DNA from: Microbacteriaceae bacterium
GTDB taxonomy: Bacteria; Actinomycetota; Actinomycetes; Actinomycetales; Microbacteriaceae
Direction: 5' to 3'
DNA: 11,886 nt
Assembly: GCA_025463615.1 (NCBI GenBank)
Contig: JAODAU010000056.1
Location: 1-11,886, forward strand
Notes under the pieces: model-generated
Seen by the model: the letters and a program-made list of their open reading frames with translations, nothing else
Database searches by the model: none
Told to the model about the DNA's origin: nothing
Program-made: the position numbers and the translations under genes
In this document: positions 1 through 5,889 of the stretch, piece by piece
How the letters are laid out: the number at the start of each line of letters is the position of its first letter
Position numbering within the stretch: the stretch's first letter is position 1

Positions 1-1
1 C

Positions 2-742
2 TGGGTGCACATCATCGGCTGCGTCGGCGCCGCCGTGCTGCTCTTCGTGCTCAAGGACCCGACCGAGACGCTCATAGAGAAGCGCCAGCCCAGCGGCCGC
101 GAGGGCGAGGCGCTCGTCGCCGCCGAGGCGCACGGCCTGTTCCGCACCATCTGGAACAGCCGCGCGGTGCTCGTGCGGCTCGGAACCGGCGCCGCGCTGA
201 TCGGGGCGATGCGCGCCTCGCGGCAGGTGATCCTGCCGCTCTGGGCGGTGAGCATCCACATCCCGTCAGCCGAGACCGCGCTGATCATCGGCGTCGCCGG
301 CGCCATCGACTTCGCCCTGTTCTACGCGAGCGGCGCCATCATGGACCGCTTCGGCCGCCTGTGGAGCGCCCTCCCGTCGATGATCGGGCTCGGGATCGGG
401 CACCTCGTGCTCGCGTTCACGCACGACTTCCCCTCCGCCATCGTCTGGTTCATCGGCGCCGCATTCTTCATGTCGGTGGCGAACGGGGTGGGCAGCGGCA
501 TCCTGATGACGCTCGGCGCCGACCTCGCCGACCGCAGCAACCCCGCGCCGTTCCTCGGCGCCTGGCGGTTCACCGGGGATGCGGGCAGCGCCGGCGCCCC
601 GCTGCTGCTTTCGGTCCTCACGGCGCTGGTGTCGATCGCGTTCGCCAGCGGGGTCATGGGCGTGATCGGGCTCATCGGAGCGGGCGTGCTCATCCGCTAC
701 GTGCCGCGGTACGTGCCGCGGGTGCGCAAGAAGCCCGCGTAG
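2..742 (+). CDS. MFS transporter, C-terminal part (5' end outside window)
   Basis: The reading frame is open from the first bases and runs to TAG at 740-742, so this is the last ~246 residues of a longer protein. It shows alternating hydrophobic segments (about six membrane helices) and a typical major facilitator superfamily motif-A-like loop, MDRFGRLWSALPS, which in this family joins helices 2-3 or 8-9. The tail is basic (RYVPRYVPRVRKK), as expected for a cytoplasmic C-terminus. By family knowledge it is a secondary transporter in the cytoplasmic membrane. The substrate cannot be inferred, and a drug-efflux-type role is only one possibility. The GTG at position 5 is an internal valine, not the start. 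The last codons contain a 12-bp tandem duplication (698-721). It converges on the oxidoreductase gene, with a long hairpin between. Confidence 0.85.
   Translation, partial: WVHIIGCVGAAVLLFVLKDPTETLIEKRQPSGREGEALVAAEAHGLFRTIWNSRAVLVRLGTGAALIGAMRASRQVILPLWAVSIHIPSAETALIIGVAGAIDFALFYASGAIMDRFGRLWSALPSMIGLGIGHLVLAFTHDFPSAIVWFIGAAFFMSVANGVGSGILMTLGADLADRSNPAPFLGAWRFTGDAGSAGAPLLLSVLTALVSIAFASGVMGVIGLIGAGVLIRYVPRYVPRVRKKPA
698..721 (+). repeat. 12-bp perfect tandem duplication in the MFS 3' end
   Basis: TACGTGCCGCGG occurs twice head to tail (698-709 and 710-721). It is in frame and duplicates a Tyr-Val-Pro-Arg unit in the basic cytoplasmic tail of the transporter. It looks like a recent slippage event that leaves the frame intact. 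Confidence 0.85.
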
Positions 743-757
743 ACAGCCGGGCAAAAT

Positions 758-817
758 CCCGAGTGGTCACTTTTGGTTCTTCGTAGCCCGATGAAGCGCC
801 AAAAGTGACCACTCGGG
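758..817. terminator. Long inverted repeat between convergent genes (likely bidirectional terminator or extragenic palindrome)
   Basis: CCCGAGTGGTCACTTTTGG (758-776) is matched perfectly by its reverse complement at 799-817. Bases in the interior (CTTCGT 779-784 against ATGAAG 791-796) pair further, leaving a loop of about six bases. Read on the minus strand, the stem is followed by ATTTTGCC, a short T-run, so it could terminate the oxidoreductase transcript, whose stop codon lies two bases away at 819-821. On the plus strand only TT follows the stem. The near-perfect 60-base palindrome without a proper U-tract also resembles repeated extragenic palindromes. Which of the two it is cannot be told from one copy. 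Confidence 0.75.
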
Positions 818-818
818 G

Positions 819-1952
819 TTAGCGGCGGAGGATCGCGAGCGCGGCCCGGGCGGTGCGGCCCGCGAAGAGCCGGGCCAGCGTGGTCTCCCCGCGGCAGACG
901 CGGATGAAGTAGCTCGTGCCCACCACCGTGAACGCCAGCGCCCGGTGCACGGCCCCGGGGTGTCGCTCGAAGAAGTGCAGCAGCCGCGCCCCGGCCGCGA
1001 TCTCCGGCGCGAGCTCGCGCTCCACCCGCGCCGTGTACCCCGCCAGGTCGCCGGATGCCGCCGCCTCCCCCGCCCACGTGCCCGACCGCAGCGCGAACGA
1101 GATGCCCTCGCGCGTGAACGGGTCGAGCAGGGCCGCCGCGTCGCCCGCCACGATCACACGCCCCCGGTGCACCGGCGAGTCCGGCGAGCGCCACTGGGCG
1201 AGGTGACCGGAGGATCGGGCGATCTCGGCGCCCTCGAGGCCGAGCTGCCGCGTGTAGAGCTCGAGGTACTCGCGCGTGGCATCCGGCCTGCCGCGGCGCT
1301 GGATCACGCCGACGGTGAGCGTCTCCGTCTTGGGGAACATCCAGGCGTAGGTGCCCGGTTCGCTGCCCCAGTCGAGGTAGACCCTGTCGTCCCAGCTGCG
1401 GCCGTCGTTCGGCCGCACGATCTCGCTCTCGAGTGCGAGGTCCACGCCGGCGGGCGTCACGCCCACGTAGCGCCCGACGCGGCCGCCCGCGCCGTCCGCC
1501 CCGACGACAACCGCGGCCAGGATGTTGCCGGCGCTGGTCTCCAGGGTGACGCCCCCGGCATCCTCGCCCACCGACCGCACGGTCACGCCGTCGTCGAACC
1601 GCACGCCGGCCGCGATGGCCGCGTCGACGAGCGCCTGGTCGAAGCGCTCACGCTGCACGAGCGCGAGGAACGGTCGGTGGCGGCGATGCGTGCTGCGGGA
1701 GCGTCCACGCAGGGTGAAGCGCACCTCGGTGACGCGCTCCTCGACCACTTCGAGCACCGACGCCGGCACGTGGTCGAGCGAGATGCCGATCAGGCCGCCG
1801 CCGCAGGTCTTGTAGCGTGGGAAGCGCGCCCGGTCGAGCAGGAGCACGGATGCCCCGGCCTCCGCCGCGATGCGCGCCGCGGTCGACCCGGCCGGCCCAG
1901 CGCCGACGACCACGACGTCCCAGCGGGACGGTGAGTCGGATGATGCGGGCAC
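819..1952 (-). CDS. Geranylgeranyl reductase family FAD-dependent oxidoreductase
   Basis: The 377-residue product has an N-terminal FAD-binding Rossmann motif, GAGPAGS (17-23), ending in an acidic residue (LLLD, 37-40). The family-typical RFPRYKTCGGGL follows at 44-54. GADG (151-154) and VAGDAAALLDPFTREGI (268-284) match the second and third flavin-contact motifs of the group-A flavoprotein / geranylgeranyl-reductase family. By family knowledge such enzymes reduce isoprenoid double bonds (menaquinone or carotenoid tails) or hydroxylate; the substrate here is unknown. GTG at 1952 is the only sensible start before the FAD motif. There is no Shine-Dalgarno sequence, but TACCCT lies exactly six bases upstream, so the mRNA is probably leaderless. 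It is a single-gene unit with its own promoter. Its stop abuts the 758-817 hairpin. Confidence 0.88.
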   Translation of the reverse strand: MPASSDSPSRWDVVVVGAGPAGSTAARIAAEAGASVLLLDRARFPRYKTCGGGLIGISLDHVPASVLEVVEERVTEVRFTLRGRSRSTHRRHRPFLALVQRERFDQALVDAAIAAGVRFDDGVTVRSVGEDAGGVTLETSAGNILAAVVVGADGAGGRVGRYVGVTPAGVDLALESEIVRPNDGRSWDDRVYLDWGSEPGTYAWMFPKTETLTVGVIQRRGRPDATREYLELYTRQLGLEGAEIARSSGHLAQWRSPDSPVHRGRVIVAGDAAALLDPFTREGISFALRSGTWAGEAAASGDLAGYTARVERELAPEIAAGARLLHFFERHPGAVHRALAFTVVGTSYFIRVCRGETTLARLFAGRTARAALAILRR

Positions 1953-1958
1953 CCGTTC

Positions 1959-1964
1959 AGGGTA
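1959..1964 (-). promoter_or_regulatory. -10 element of a leaderless promoter for the FAD oxidoreductase
   Basis: On the minus strand TACCCT (fits TANNNT) is followed by six bases and then the GTG start at 1952. That spacing puts the transcription start on or next to the start codon. It matches the arrangement at 7206, 7777 and 9966 and explains the missing ribosome binding site. No clear TTGACA-like -35 is present; the -35 position lies in the 1984-2009 inverted repeat. Confidence 0.55.
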
Positions 1965-1983
1965 ATGCCGAGGTGAGGTGGTG

Positions 1984-2009
1984 CGGGTCCGCTACCCGAA
2001 GCGGACCCG
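1984..2009. promoter_or_regulatory. 26-bp inverted repeat over the oxidoreductase -35 region (candidate operator)
   Basis: CGGGTCCGCT (1984-1993) and AGCGGACCCG (2000-2009) are perfect 10-bp arms around a 6-base centre. Weaker outer arms, GGTGAGGTG (1972-1980) and CACCTTCACC (2011-2020), extend the symmetry with one bulge. If the leaderless promoter at 1959-1964 is right, the inner repeat covers the -35 region. That favours a dimeric repressor or activator site over a transcript hairpin. There is no T-run on either side, which argues against a terminator. A second small stem, GCCCGG/CCGGGC, sits at 2021-2037. Confidence 0.45.
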
Positions 2010-2092
2010 ACACCTTCACCGCCCGGGCGAACCGGGCTGCTGGAGACGTCCCCCGACGATCTCTAGCTAGGAAGAGTATGCGTCTCACAGGG

Positions 2093-2122
2093 AACAATAA
2101 GAAAGCCCCCAATTTAGGGGGC
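2093..2122 (-). terminator. Rho-independent terminator, minus strand
   Basis: On the minus strand the stem GCCCCC / GGGGGC (2117-2122 with 2105-2110) closes a six-base TAAATT loop. TTTCTTATTGTT follows at once (2104-2093). Eight of the twelve tail bases are T, and no T-run exists in the other direction. It ends minus-strand transcription coming from the pilus operon or the candidate small RNA, about 140 bases before the oxidoreductase start. Confidence 0.75.
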
Positions 2123-2214
2123 GAGGAGGGCGGGAGGCCCAGTATCTCGAACGTTCGGGGGTTGTTCGACTGGGCCTCACCGCATGCAGTCACGACCGGG
2201 TAATCGTGTCTGCA
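2093..2214 (-). ncRNA. Candidate structured small RNA, or structured 3' end of the tad transcript
   Basis: Read on the minus strand, three hairpins follow each other. The first is a TGCAG.CACGA / TCGTG.CTGCA stem with one internal A-A mismatch and loop TTACCCGG (2185-2214). The second is a perfect 10-bp stem GAGGCCCAGT/ACTGGGCCTC (2134-2143 with 2169-2178) enclosing a 5-bp inner stem whose loop carries CCCCC. The third is a G/C terminator hairpin with a U-rich tail (2093-2122). Codon positions in the overlapping open frames show none of the third-position GC bias of neighbouring genes. C-rich loops plus an intrinsic terminator recall the actinobacterial 6C (B11) sRNA architecture, but I do not see that family's consensus and claim only resemblance. 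The 5' end is unknown; further weaker stems lie upstream to 2348. It could instead be the 3' UTR of the pilus operon, which is on the same strand. Confidence 0.42.
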
Positions 2215-2476
2215 ATTACATCCGCGAGCCGCTCGCTTTGGTGCTCGGGGGAAAGCAGCGGGCGACTTGTTCGGGTATGTCCGCCGCGGTTTCGGGTTCC
2301 GCGGCGCATCACTGACGTTACTGGATGTCCGCATAAAAGAGGACACCCGACGTGGCCCCAGAACGGGGGTCATTTTGCTCCAATCGCGACGGATTCCTCA
2401 CCAAAGTTCACTTCGCACGATGAATTCCGTTGCGGGTACGGGATTCACTGCGGAGAACCGCAGACCTCTGCATACC
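2215..2476. other. Non-coding stretch after the pilus operon with further hairpins
   Basis: I find no supported protein gene here. A compact hairpin, CTGCGG-AGAA-CCGCAG (2448-2463), sits just behind the last pilus-operon stop and may act as a weak terminator. Other stems are GGCCCC/GGGGTC (2354-2371; plus strand favoured, followed by ATTTTG), GGATGTCC/GGACACCC (2323-2348; minus strand favoured because its one non-Watson-Crick pair becomes G-U), CGCCGCGG/CCGCGGCG (2282-2306, perfect 8 bp), and GCGAG/CTCGC (2224-2236). Base composition is less GC-rich than in the coding flanks. No tRNA, RNase P RNA, tmRNA or SRP RNA signature is recognisable. Confidence 0.5.
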
Positions 2477-2644
2477 TCACGTAAACCCGAGGCGAACTGC
2501 GGCGAAACACAGGCCGCCGAGCACCAGCGCGGCGACGACGAGCGGCCACCACACTCCCGTTCCCGCACGGGCCGAGCGCCACAGCGCGACGCCGAGGGCG
2601 GCGAGCACCAGCGTGGTGAGCGTCGCGACGATCCCCACGATCAC
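2477..2644 (-). CDS. Small two-helix membrane protein at the end of the tad operon
   Basis: A 55-residue frame begins with GTG at 2642-2644 and ends with TGA at 2477-2479. Its start overlaps the TGA of the TadG-like gene in a GTGA 4-bp overlap, the same coupling seen at other junctions of the operon. The codons are strongly GC3-biased. The protein is essentially two hydrophobic helices (about 3-22 and 32-50) joined by a short WRSARAGTG loop; the predicted loop positive charge would place the loop in the cytoplasm. It has no cleavable signal and no known motif. From its position it is probably a membrane accessory of the pilus apparatus. The function is unknown, and it may be missed by automatic annotation because of its size. 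Confidence 0.72.
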   Translation of the reverse strand: MIVGIVATLTTLVLAALGVALWRSARAGTGVWWPLVVAALVLGGLCFAAVRLGFT

Positions 2645-3078
2645 TCGAACACCGCCCGCGCGGACGCGGTGACCTCGACCCGTATCCCCCGCGGCACGAA
2701 CAGGGTCACCACCGGCGGCCGCCAGAACGCCGACAGCTCGACCGTCGCGCTGTGTCCGTCGACGGTGGTCGCCCGCTCCACCCGCAGCTGCTCGAACTCC
2801 GTGGTGTCGGTCGCGGCGAGATATCCGTCGACCGCGTCACCGACGTCGGCGGGCCGAAGCCTGGGGCGCGGATGCCCGTCGACGACGGGAACGTCGTCCA
2901 CGTCGAATGCCTCCGCGGCGACCAGCGCGGCGTCATCCGCCACCGTGAAGAGCCGCTTGCGCTCGAGGTACAGCGACGACGCGGCGCTGGCGAGCAGTAT
3001 CACGACGAGCGCGAGCGCACCGAAAAAGGCGACCAGCGGCAGGATCGAGCCGCCGTCGTCGCGCAGGCGCCGGATCAT
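2641..3078 (-). CDS. TadG-like (Rv3654c-type) pilus-associated secreted/membrane protein
   Basis: The product has 145 residues. It has a short basic N-terminus (MIRRLRDDGGS) and then one hydrophobic helix (about 12-35, LPLVAFFGALALVVILLASA). An extracytoplasmic domain with ERKRLFTVADDAALVAAEA follows, the pattern of TadE/TadG-like proteins of actinobacterial 'helicase/secretion neighborhood' loci. The +5 glutamate of class III prepilins is absent (G-SILPL), which is usual for TadG-type proteins and suggests the helix stays as an anchor. The start is well supported: AGGAGG lies about five bases upstream of ATG at 3078. The ATG overlaps the stop of the preceding TadE gene by 4 bp (ATGA). By family knowledge it probably takes part in assembling or anchoring the Tad pilus. 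Confidence 0.8.
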   Translation of the reverse strand: MIRRLRDDGGSILPLVAFFGALALVVILLASAASSLYLERKRLFTVADDAALVAAEAFDVDDVPVVDGHPRPRLRPADVGDAVDGYLAATDTTEFEQLRVERATTVDGHSATVELSAFWRPPVVTLFVPRGIRVEVTASARAVFE

Positions 3079-3530
3079 CCGTCCCTCCTGAAGCGCGAGA
3101 CCTGCTCGGTCGAGCTCGCCTCGAGCGGAATCGCCAGCGGCGAGTCGAGGGCGACCACGGGCGGCGCGAGCGGCAGGCCGACCGCGGTGCGCACGGTGAC
3201 GGTCACCGAACCGTGGCGGCGCAGGCAGTCGGTCGGCTGCGGCGAGCAGGAGACGTGGATGTCGACGGCATCCGGCCGCAGCCCGTAGTCGCTGAGCGCG
3301 AACTTCACCGCCTCCTGGGCCTCGCCAATCGACTCCCCCAACGTGCGGCCCTGCACGAACACCCGCGCGGCCTGCCTCGCGGCCCCCTCCGTGGCGAACG
3401 CGCCGGCCTGCACCTGCGCCAGGGCGAGCACGAGGTAGACCAGCGGCACGAGCAGAAGCAGCCCGGCGGTCACGAACTCGAGGGATGCCGACCCGCTCTC
3501 TTCACTGGCCCAGAGTCTCGACAGCGGCAT
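3075..3530 (-). CDS. tadE: TadE-family pseudopilin (second copy)
   Basis: The 151-residue product starts MPLSRLWASEESGSASLEFVTAG. The Gly-Ser junction with Glu at +5 and Phe at +6 (G|SASLEF) matches the TadE prepilin-peptidase site, followed by a helix about residues 18-42. The exported part contains two cysteines (CSPQPTDC) that could form a disulfide. The start is decided by a perfect Shine-Dalgarno, GGAGGTGA (3537-3544), six bases before ATG 3530. It lies inside the upstream gene, so the two genes overlap by 29 bp. TadE proteins are minor pilins/pseudopilins needed for Flp pilus assembly. The annotation rests on the N-terminal motif and operon position. Confidence 0.83.
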   Translation of the reverse strand: MPLSRLWASEESGSASLEFVTAGLLLLVPLVYLVLALAQVQAGAFATEGAARQAARVFVQGRTLGESIGEAQEAVKFALSDYGLRPDAVDIHVSCSPQPTDCLRRHGSVTVTVRTAVGLPLAPPVVALDSPLAIPLEASSTEQVSRFRRDG

Positions 3531-3894
3531 GCCCGGTCACCTCCAGCCCCTTGTCGAAGCCGATCAGACCGAAGACCGGCAGCGGCGCCCGCACCGTGAC
3601 GATGGCCGCCGGATGCCCGAGGTAGCTGCCGTAGGAGGCGGTCACGTCTCGCGCGTACCCGGCGCCGATCGCCACCGTGATGAGCTCGCGCGTGCGGGCC
3701 ACCCCGTCGTCGAGGTGGTTGTCGGCGAGCGCGGCGAACCGGGCGCCCTCGGACGCCGAGTCGAGCACCGTGTTGCGCACGTGGAGCGCGAGACCGAGCT
3801 GCACCACCGAGAGCGTGAGCACGGTGAGCAGCGCGCCGACCATGACGAACTCCGCCGGCGCCGATCCGCGATCGCGCGCCAGCCTCGCGAGCAC
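3502..3894 (-). CDS. tadE: TadE-family pseudopilin (first copy)
   Basis: The product has 130 residues: MLARLARDRGSAPAEFVMVGALL. The basic leader ends in Gly, followed by SAPAEF with Glu +5 and Phe +6, the classic TadE/prepilin cleavage signature. A single helix runs to about residue 35. The stretch VLDSASEGARFAA is typical of TadE proteins. GTG 3894 begins two bases after the stop of the Flp-like gene, so translation is likely coupled. The 3' end overlaps the next tadE by 29 bp. It has no cysteines, unlike its neighbour, which suggests the two TadE proteins form an unequal pair rather than a recent duplication. Confidence 0.84.
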   Translation of the reverse strand: MLARLARDRGSAPAEFVMVGALLTVLTLSVVQLGLALHVRNTVLDSASEGARFAALADNHLDDGVARTRELITVAIGAGYARDVTASYGSYLGHPAAIVTVRAPLPVFGLIGFDKGLEVTGHAAVETLGQ

Positions 3895-3896
3895 GC

Positions 3897-4076
3897 TCAG
3901 AATCCGGAGACCTTCGAGATGGCGTCCTCGAACACCTTCGAGAGGGCCGGGCCCGCGATCGTCCAGATCACCACGACCAGCGCCGCGGTCATCAGGGTGA
4001 TCAGCACCCAGCCGGGGACGTCGCCACGGTCGTCCCTCATCCGGCGTCTCAGCCTCGCGAACCAGCTCATTGTCAT
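3897..4076 (-). CDS. Short Flp-like pilin candidate, 57-59 residues
   Basis: A short frame lies exactly where the Flp major pilin sits in Tad operons, between tadC and tadE. Starts are ATG 4076 (GGGAG five bases upstream, preferred) or ATG 4070. The product has a basic leader (SWFARLRRRMRDDRG), a single strong helix (WVLITLMTAALVVVIWTIAGPAL) and a short amphipathic C-tail (SKVFEDAISKVSGF), matching the size and layout of actinobacterial Flp pilins. What is odd is the expected processing site G|xxxxE(F/Y): it reads G|DVPGWV, without the conserved Glu +5. It may be a diverged pilin, a pseudopilin processed differently, or an uncleaved membrane peptide. The stop is two bases before the tadE GTG. 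Confidence 0.72.
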   Translation of the reverse strand: MTMSWFARLRRRMRDDRGDVPGWVLITLMTAALVVVIWTIAGPALSKVFEDAISKVSGF

Positions 4077-4096
4077 CCCCGCTCCCGTGCTTCCGA

Positions 4097-5035
4097 TCAG
4101 ATCCCGAGCCTCAGCACGAGGAGGCCGGGGAAGATTGCAAAGACGATGGTCACGGGCAGGATCAGGAAGACGAGCGGCACGAGCATCGCCACCTCCTTGC
4201 GCCCGGCGACCTCGAGAAGGTCGCGCTTCGCGTCGTCGCGGGCGTCCTGCGCCTGGGCGCGAAGCACCTCGGCGAGCGGCGTGCCGCGCTCGAGGGCTCC
4301 CGTCACCTGGTCGACGACCCGGGCGAACGCCGGCAGCCGAAGGTCGCCGGACAGCCGACCCAGCACCTCCGCCAGTGGCGAGCCTGCGTTGACCGCCGCG
4401 ACGACGCCGGCGAATTCCCCGGCGAGTTCGCCGTGGCTGGCGCGACCGACGCGGCGGATCGCATCGAGGATCCCCTCCCCGGCCGACAGGCTGAGCGTGA
4501 GGAACTCGAGCACAGTGGGCAGCTCGGCGGTGATCCGCGCGAGTCGCCGCTTGGCCGCGCGGGCCAGCAGGCGGTCCTGGATGACCAGCCCCGCGATCCC
4601 GGCCCCGACCGCGATCGCACCCGTGGCGATGGGCGCAAGCGGTCGCACCTGGGAGACCAGCAGTGCAACGACCAGGCCGGAGGCCACGCCACCGATCGAC
4701 CAGAGCAGCTGCCGGGAACGGAACGCCTGCGCACCCTCCCGCCGACCGGCCTGGCGGAGGCGCAGCTCGAGCGTCGCGCTGCCGCCGAGCACCCGGGCGA
4801 GAGCCTCCCGCAGGCGGCCGAACACGGGCCCGAGCAGCGCGCCGAACGCCGGCACCGGCTCGACGCTGCGTCGCGCGACGAACGCACGAGCTTCGGCCGA
4901 GAGGTCGACGACGTACGGCGCGACCCGGGCGACGAGTCGCGGACGGCCGAAGCTCGGCACCAGCGAGACGAGCGTCCAGAGACCGAGGCCGAGCAGGATG
5001 CCGCAGGCGACCGCGGAGGCGACCGCCGGCGTCAC
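4097..5035 (-). CDS. tadC: TadC-type inner-membrane platform protein (type II secretion system F family)
   Basis: The protein has 312 residues. Predicted helices lie at about 3-25, 108-130, 134-153 and 281-309. The T2SSF domain spans about 170-300, with the characteristic LPTVLEFLTLSLSAGEGILDAIRRV and later RGTPLAEVLRAQAQDARDDAKRDLLEVAGRKEVAM (split by family-typical helices). GTG at 5033-5035 overlaps the tadB TGA in a GTGA junction. The open frame continues 54 codons further upstream, but that part is antisense-like, Arg-rich and inside tadB, so I reject it. By family knowledge TadB and TadC form the membrane platform that couples the TadA ATPase to pilin polymerisation. Confidence 0.86.
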   Translation of the reverse strand: MTPAVASAVACGILLGLGLWTLVSLVPSFGRPRLVARVAPYVVDLSAEARAFVARRSVEPVPAFGALLGPVFGRLREALARVLGGSATLELRLRQAGRREGAQAFRSRQLLWSIGGVASGLVVALLVSQVRPLAPIATGAIAVGAGIAGLVIQDRLLARAAKRRLARITAELPTVLEFLTLSLSAGEGILDAIRRVGRASHGELAGEFAGVVAAVNAGSPLAEVLGRLSGDLRLPAFARVVDQVTGALERGTPLAEVLRAQAQDARDDAKRDLLEVAGRKEVAMLVPLVFLILPVTIVFAIFPGLLVLRLGI

Positions 5036-5889
5036 GTGAACCACCTGCGCTCCTCCGGAATGCGCCCCAGCGCGATCATCAGCCGGTAGGCCACGACGCT
5101 CACGCCGAGACCGCACACGATCAGCGCGACACCGACGGGCGTGTTGTAGGCGGCCGCCGCCTCCGGGCGGCTGGCGAGGAGCAGAAGCACGATCCACGGG
5201 GCGATCGCGCCGAGCCTGGCCGCGTTGACCACCCAGGACTGACGCGCCTCCACCTCGGAGCGGATCGCCGCCTCCTGTCGCAGGTACGTCGCGAGGCTCC
5301 GCAGCACGGTCGTGAGCTCGCTGCCGCCGACCTCGCGCGACATCCTGAGGGTCTCGAGGATGCGGTCGGCGACCGGGTCGGCGAGCCGGTCTTTGAGCGC
5401 GTCGATGCAGAGGCCGAAGTTGCCGGTGGCGCGGTAGTCGAGCTCGAACTGCCGGAACGCAGGTCGCGTGCTCTCGGGACCCGCGCCGGCGAGGGTGACG
5501 AGGCTGTCAGGGAGGGCCAGCCCCGATCGCACGCCCGACACGAGGTGATCCACCACGTCGGGCCAGTTGCTGCGCAAGGCCTTGCGTCGACTCTTCGCTC
5601 GCAGCGTGACGATCGCGAAGGGTGCTGCGAGGCCCGCGACGCCGGCCGTGAGGGCGATCGCCGTCACCGGCACGAGCGCGAAGACGATGGCCGCGGCGAG
5701 CACCGCCACCAGCGCCGAGACAAGAGCGAGCGCCCCGACGGAAAGTCGCTGGAGCCCCGCCTGCGCGAGGCGCTCCGCGATGGGGCGGAACCGCGGCATC
5801 CGCACCGGTCGGGCTCCCGCCGGCCACAGCCACGGGGACGCCGCGAGCAGCAGCCCGGCGGCCAGCAGGAGCGCGACGATGAGCGTCAC
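5032..5889 (-). CDS. tadB: TadB-type inner-membrane platform protein (type II secretion system F family)
   Basis: The protein has 285 residues. Helices are predicted at about 3-19, 52-74, 76-95, 226-240 and 250-271. The T2SSF domain (about 108-235) has WPDVVDHLVSGVRSGLALPDSL and the conserved tail VGGSELTTVLRSLATYLRQE. GTG at 5887-5889 overlaps the tadA TGA by 4 bp (GTGA) and has AGGGG a few bases upstream. A 111-codon upstream extension of the open frame lies within tadA, has no membrane or T2SSF features, and is rejected. It works with TadC as the second platform protein. Confidence 0.87.
   Translation of the reverse strand: MTLIVALLLAAGLLLAASPWLWPAGARPVRMPRFRPIAERLAQAGLQRLSVGALALVSALVAVLAAAIVFALVPVTAIALTAGVAGLAAPFAIVTLRAKSRRKALRSNWPDVVDHLVSGVRSGLALPDSLVTLAGAGPESTRPAFRQFELDYRATGNFGLCIDALKDRLADPVADRILETLRMSREVGGSELTTVLRSLATYLRQEAAIRSEVEARQSWVVNAARLGAIAPWIVLLLLASRPEAAAAYNTPVGVALIVCGLGVSVVAYRLMIALGRIPEERRWFT

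Noticed and set aside
1972..2122. Riboswitch or attenuator for the oxidoreductase
   Set aside because: The gene seems to have its own leaderless promoter at 1959-1964, so the upstream terminator would not be in its leader. No known riboswitch consensus is visible.
1957..2373. 138-codon minus-strand open frame in the intergenic region, with GGAG before its ATG
   Set aside because: There is no third-position GC bias, the composition is rich in Arg/Pro/Ser without any pattern, and an intrinsic terminator and strong hairpins lie within it. It behaves like non-coding DNA.
5036..5197. Upstream extension of the TadC frame
   Set aside because: The extra 54 residues are Arg/Gly-rich shadow of tadB. 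The GTG at 5035 has the GTGA coupling seen at other junctions of the operon.
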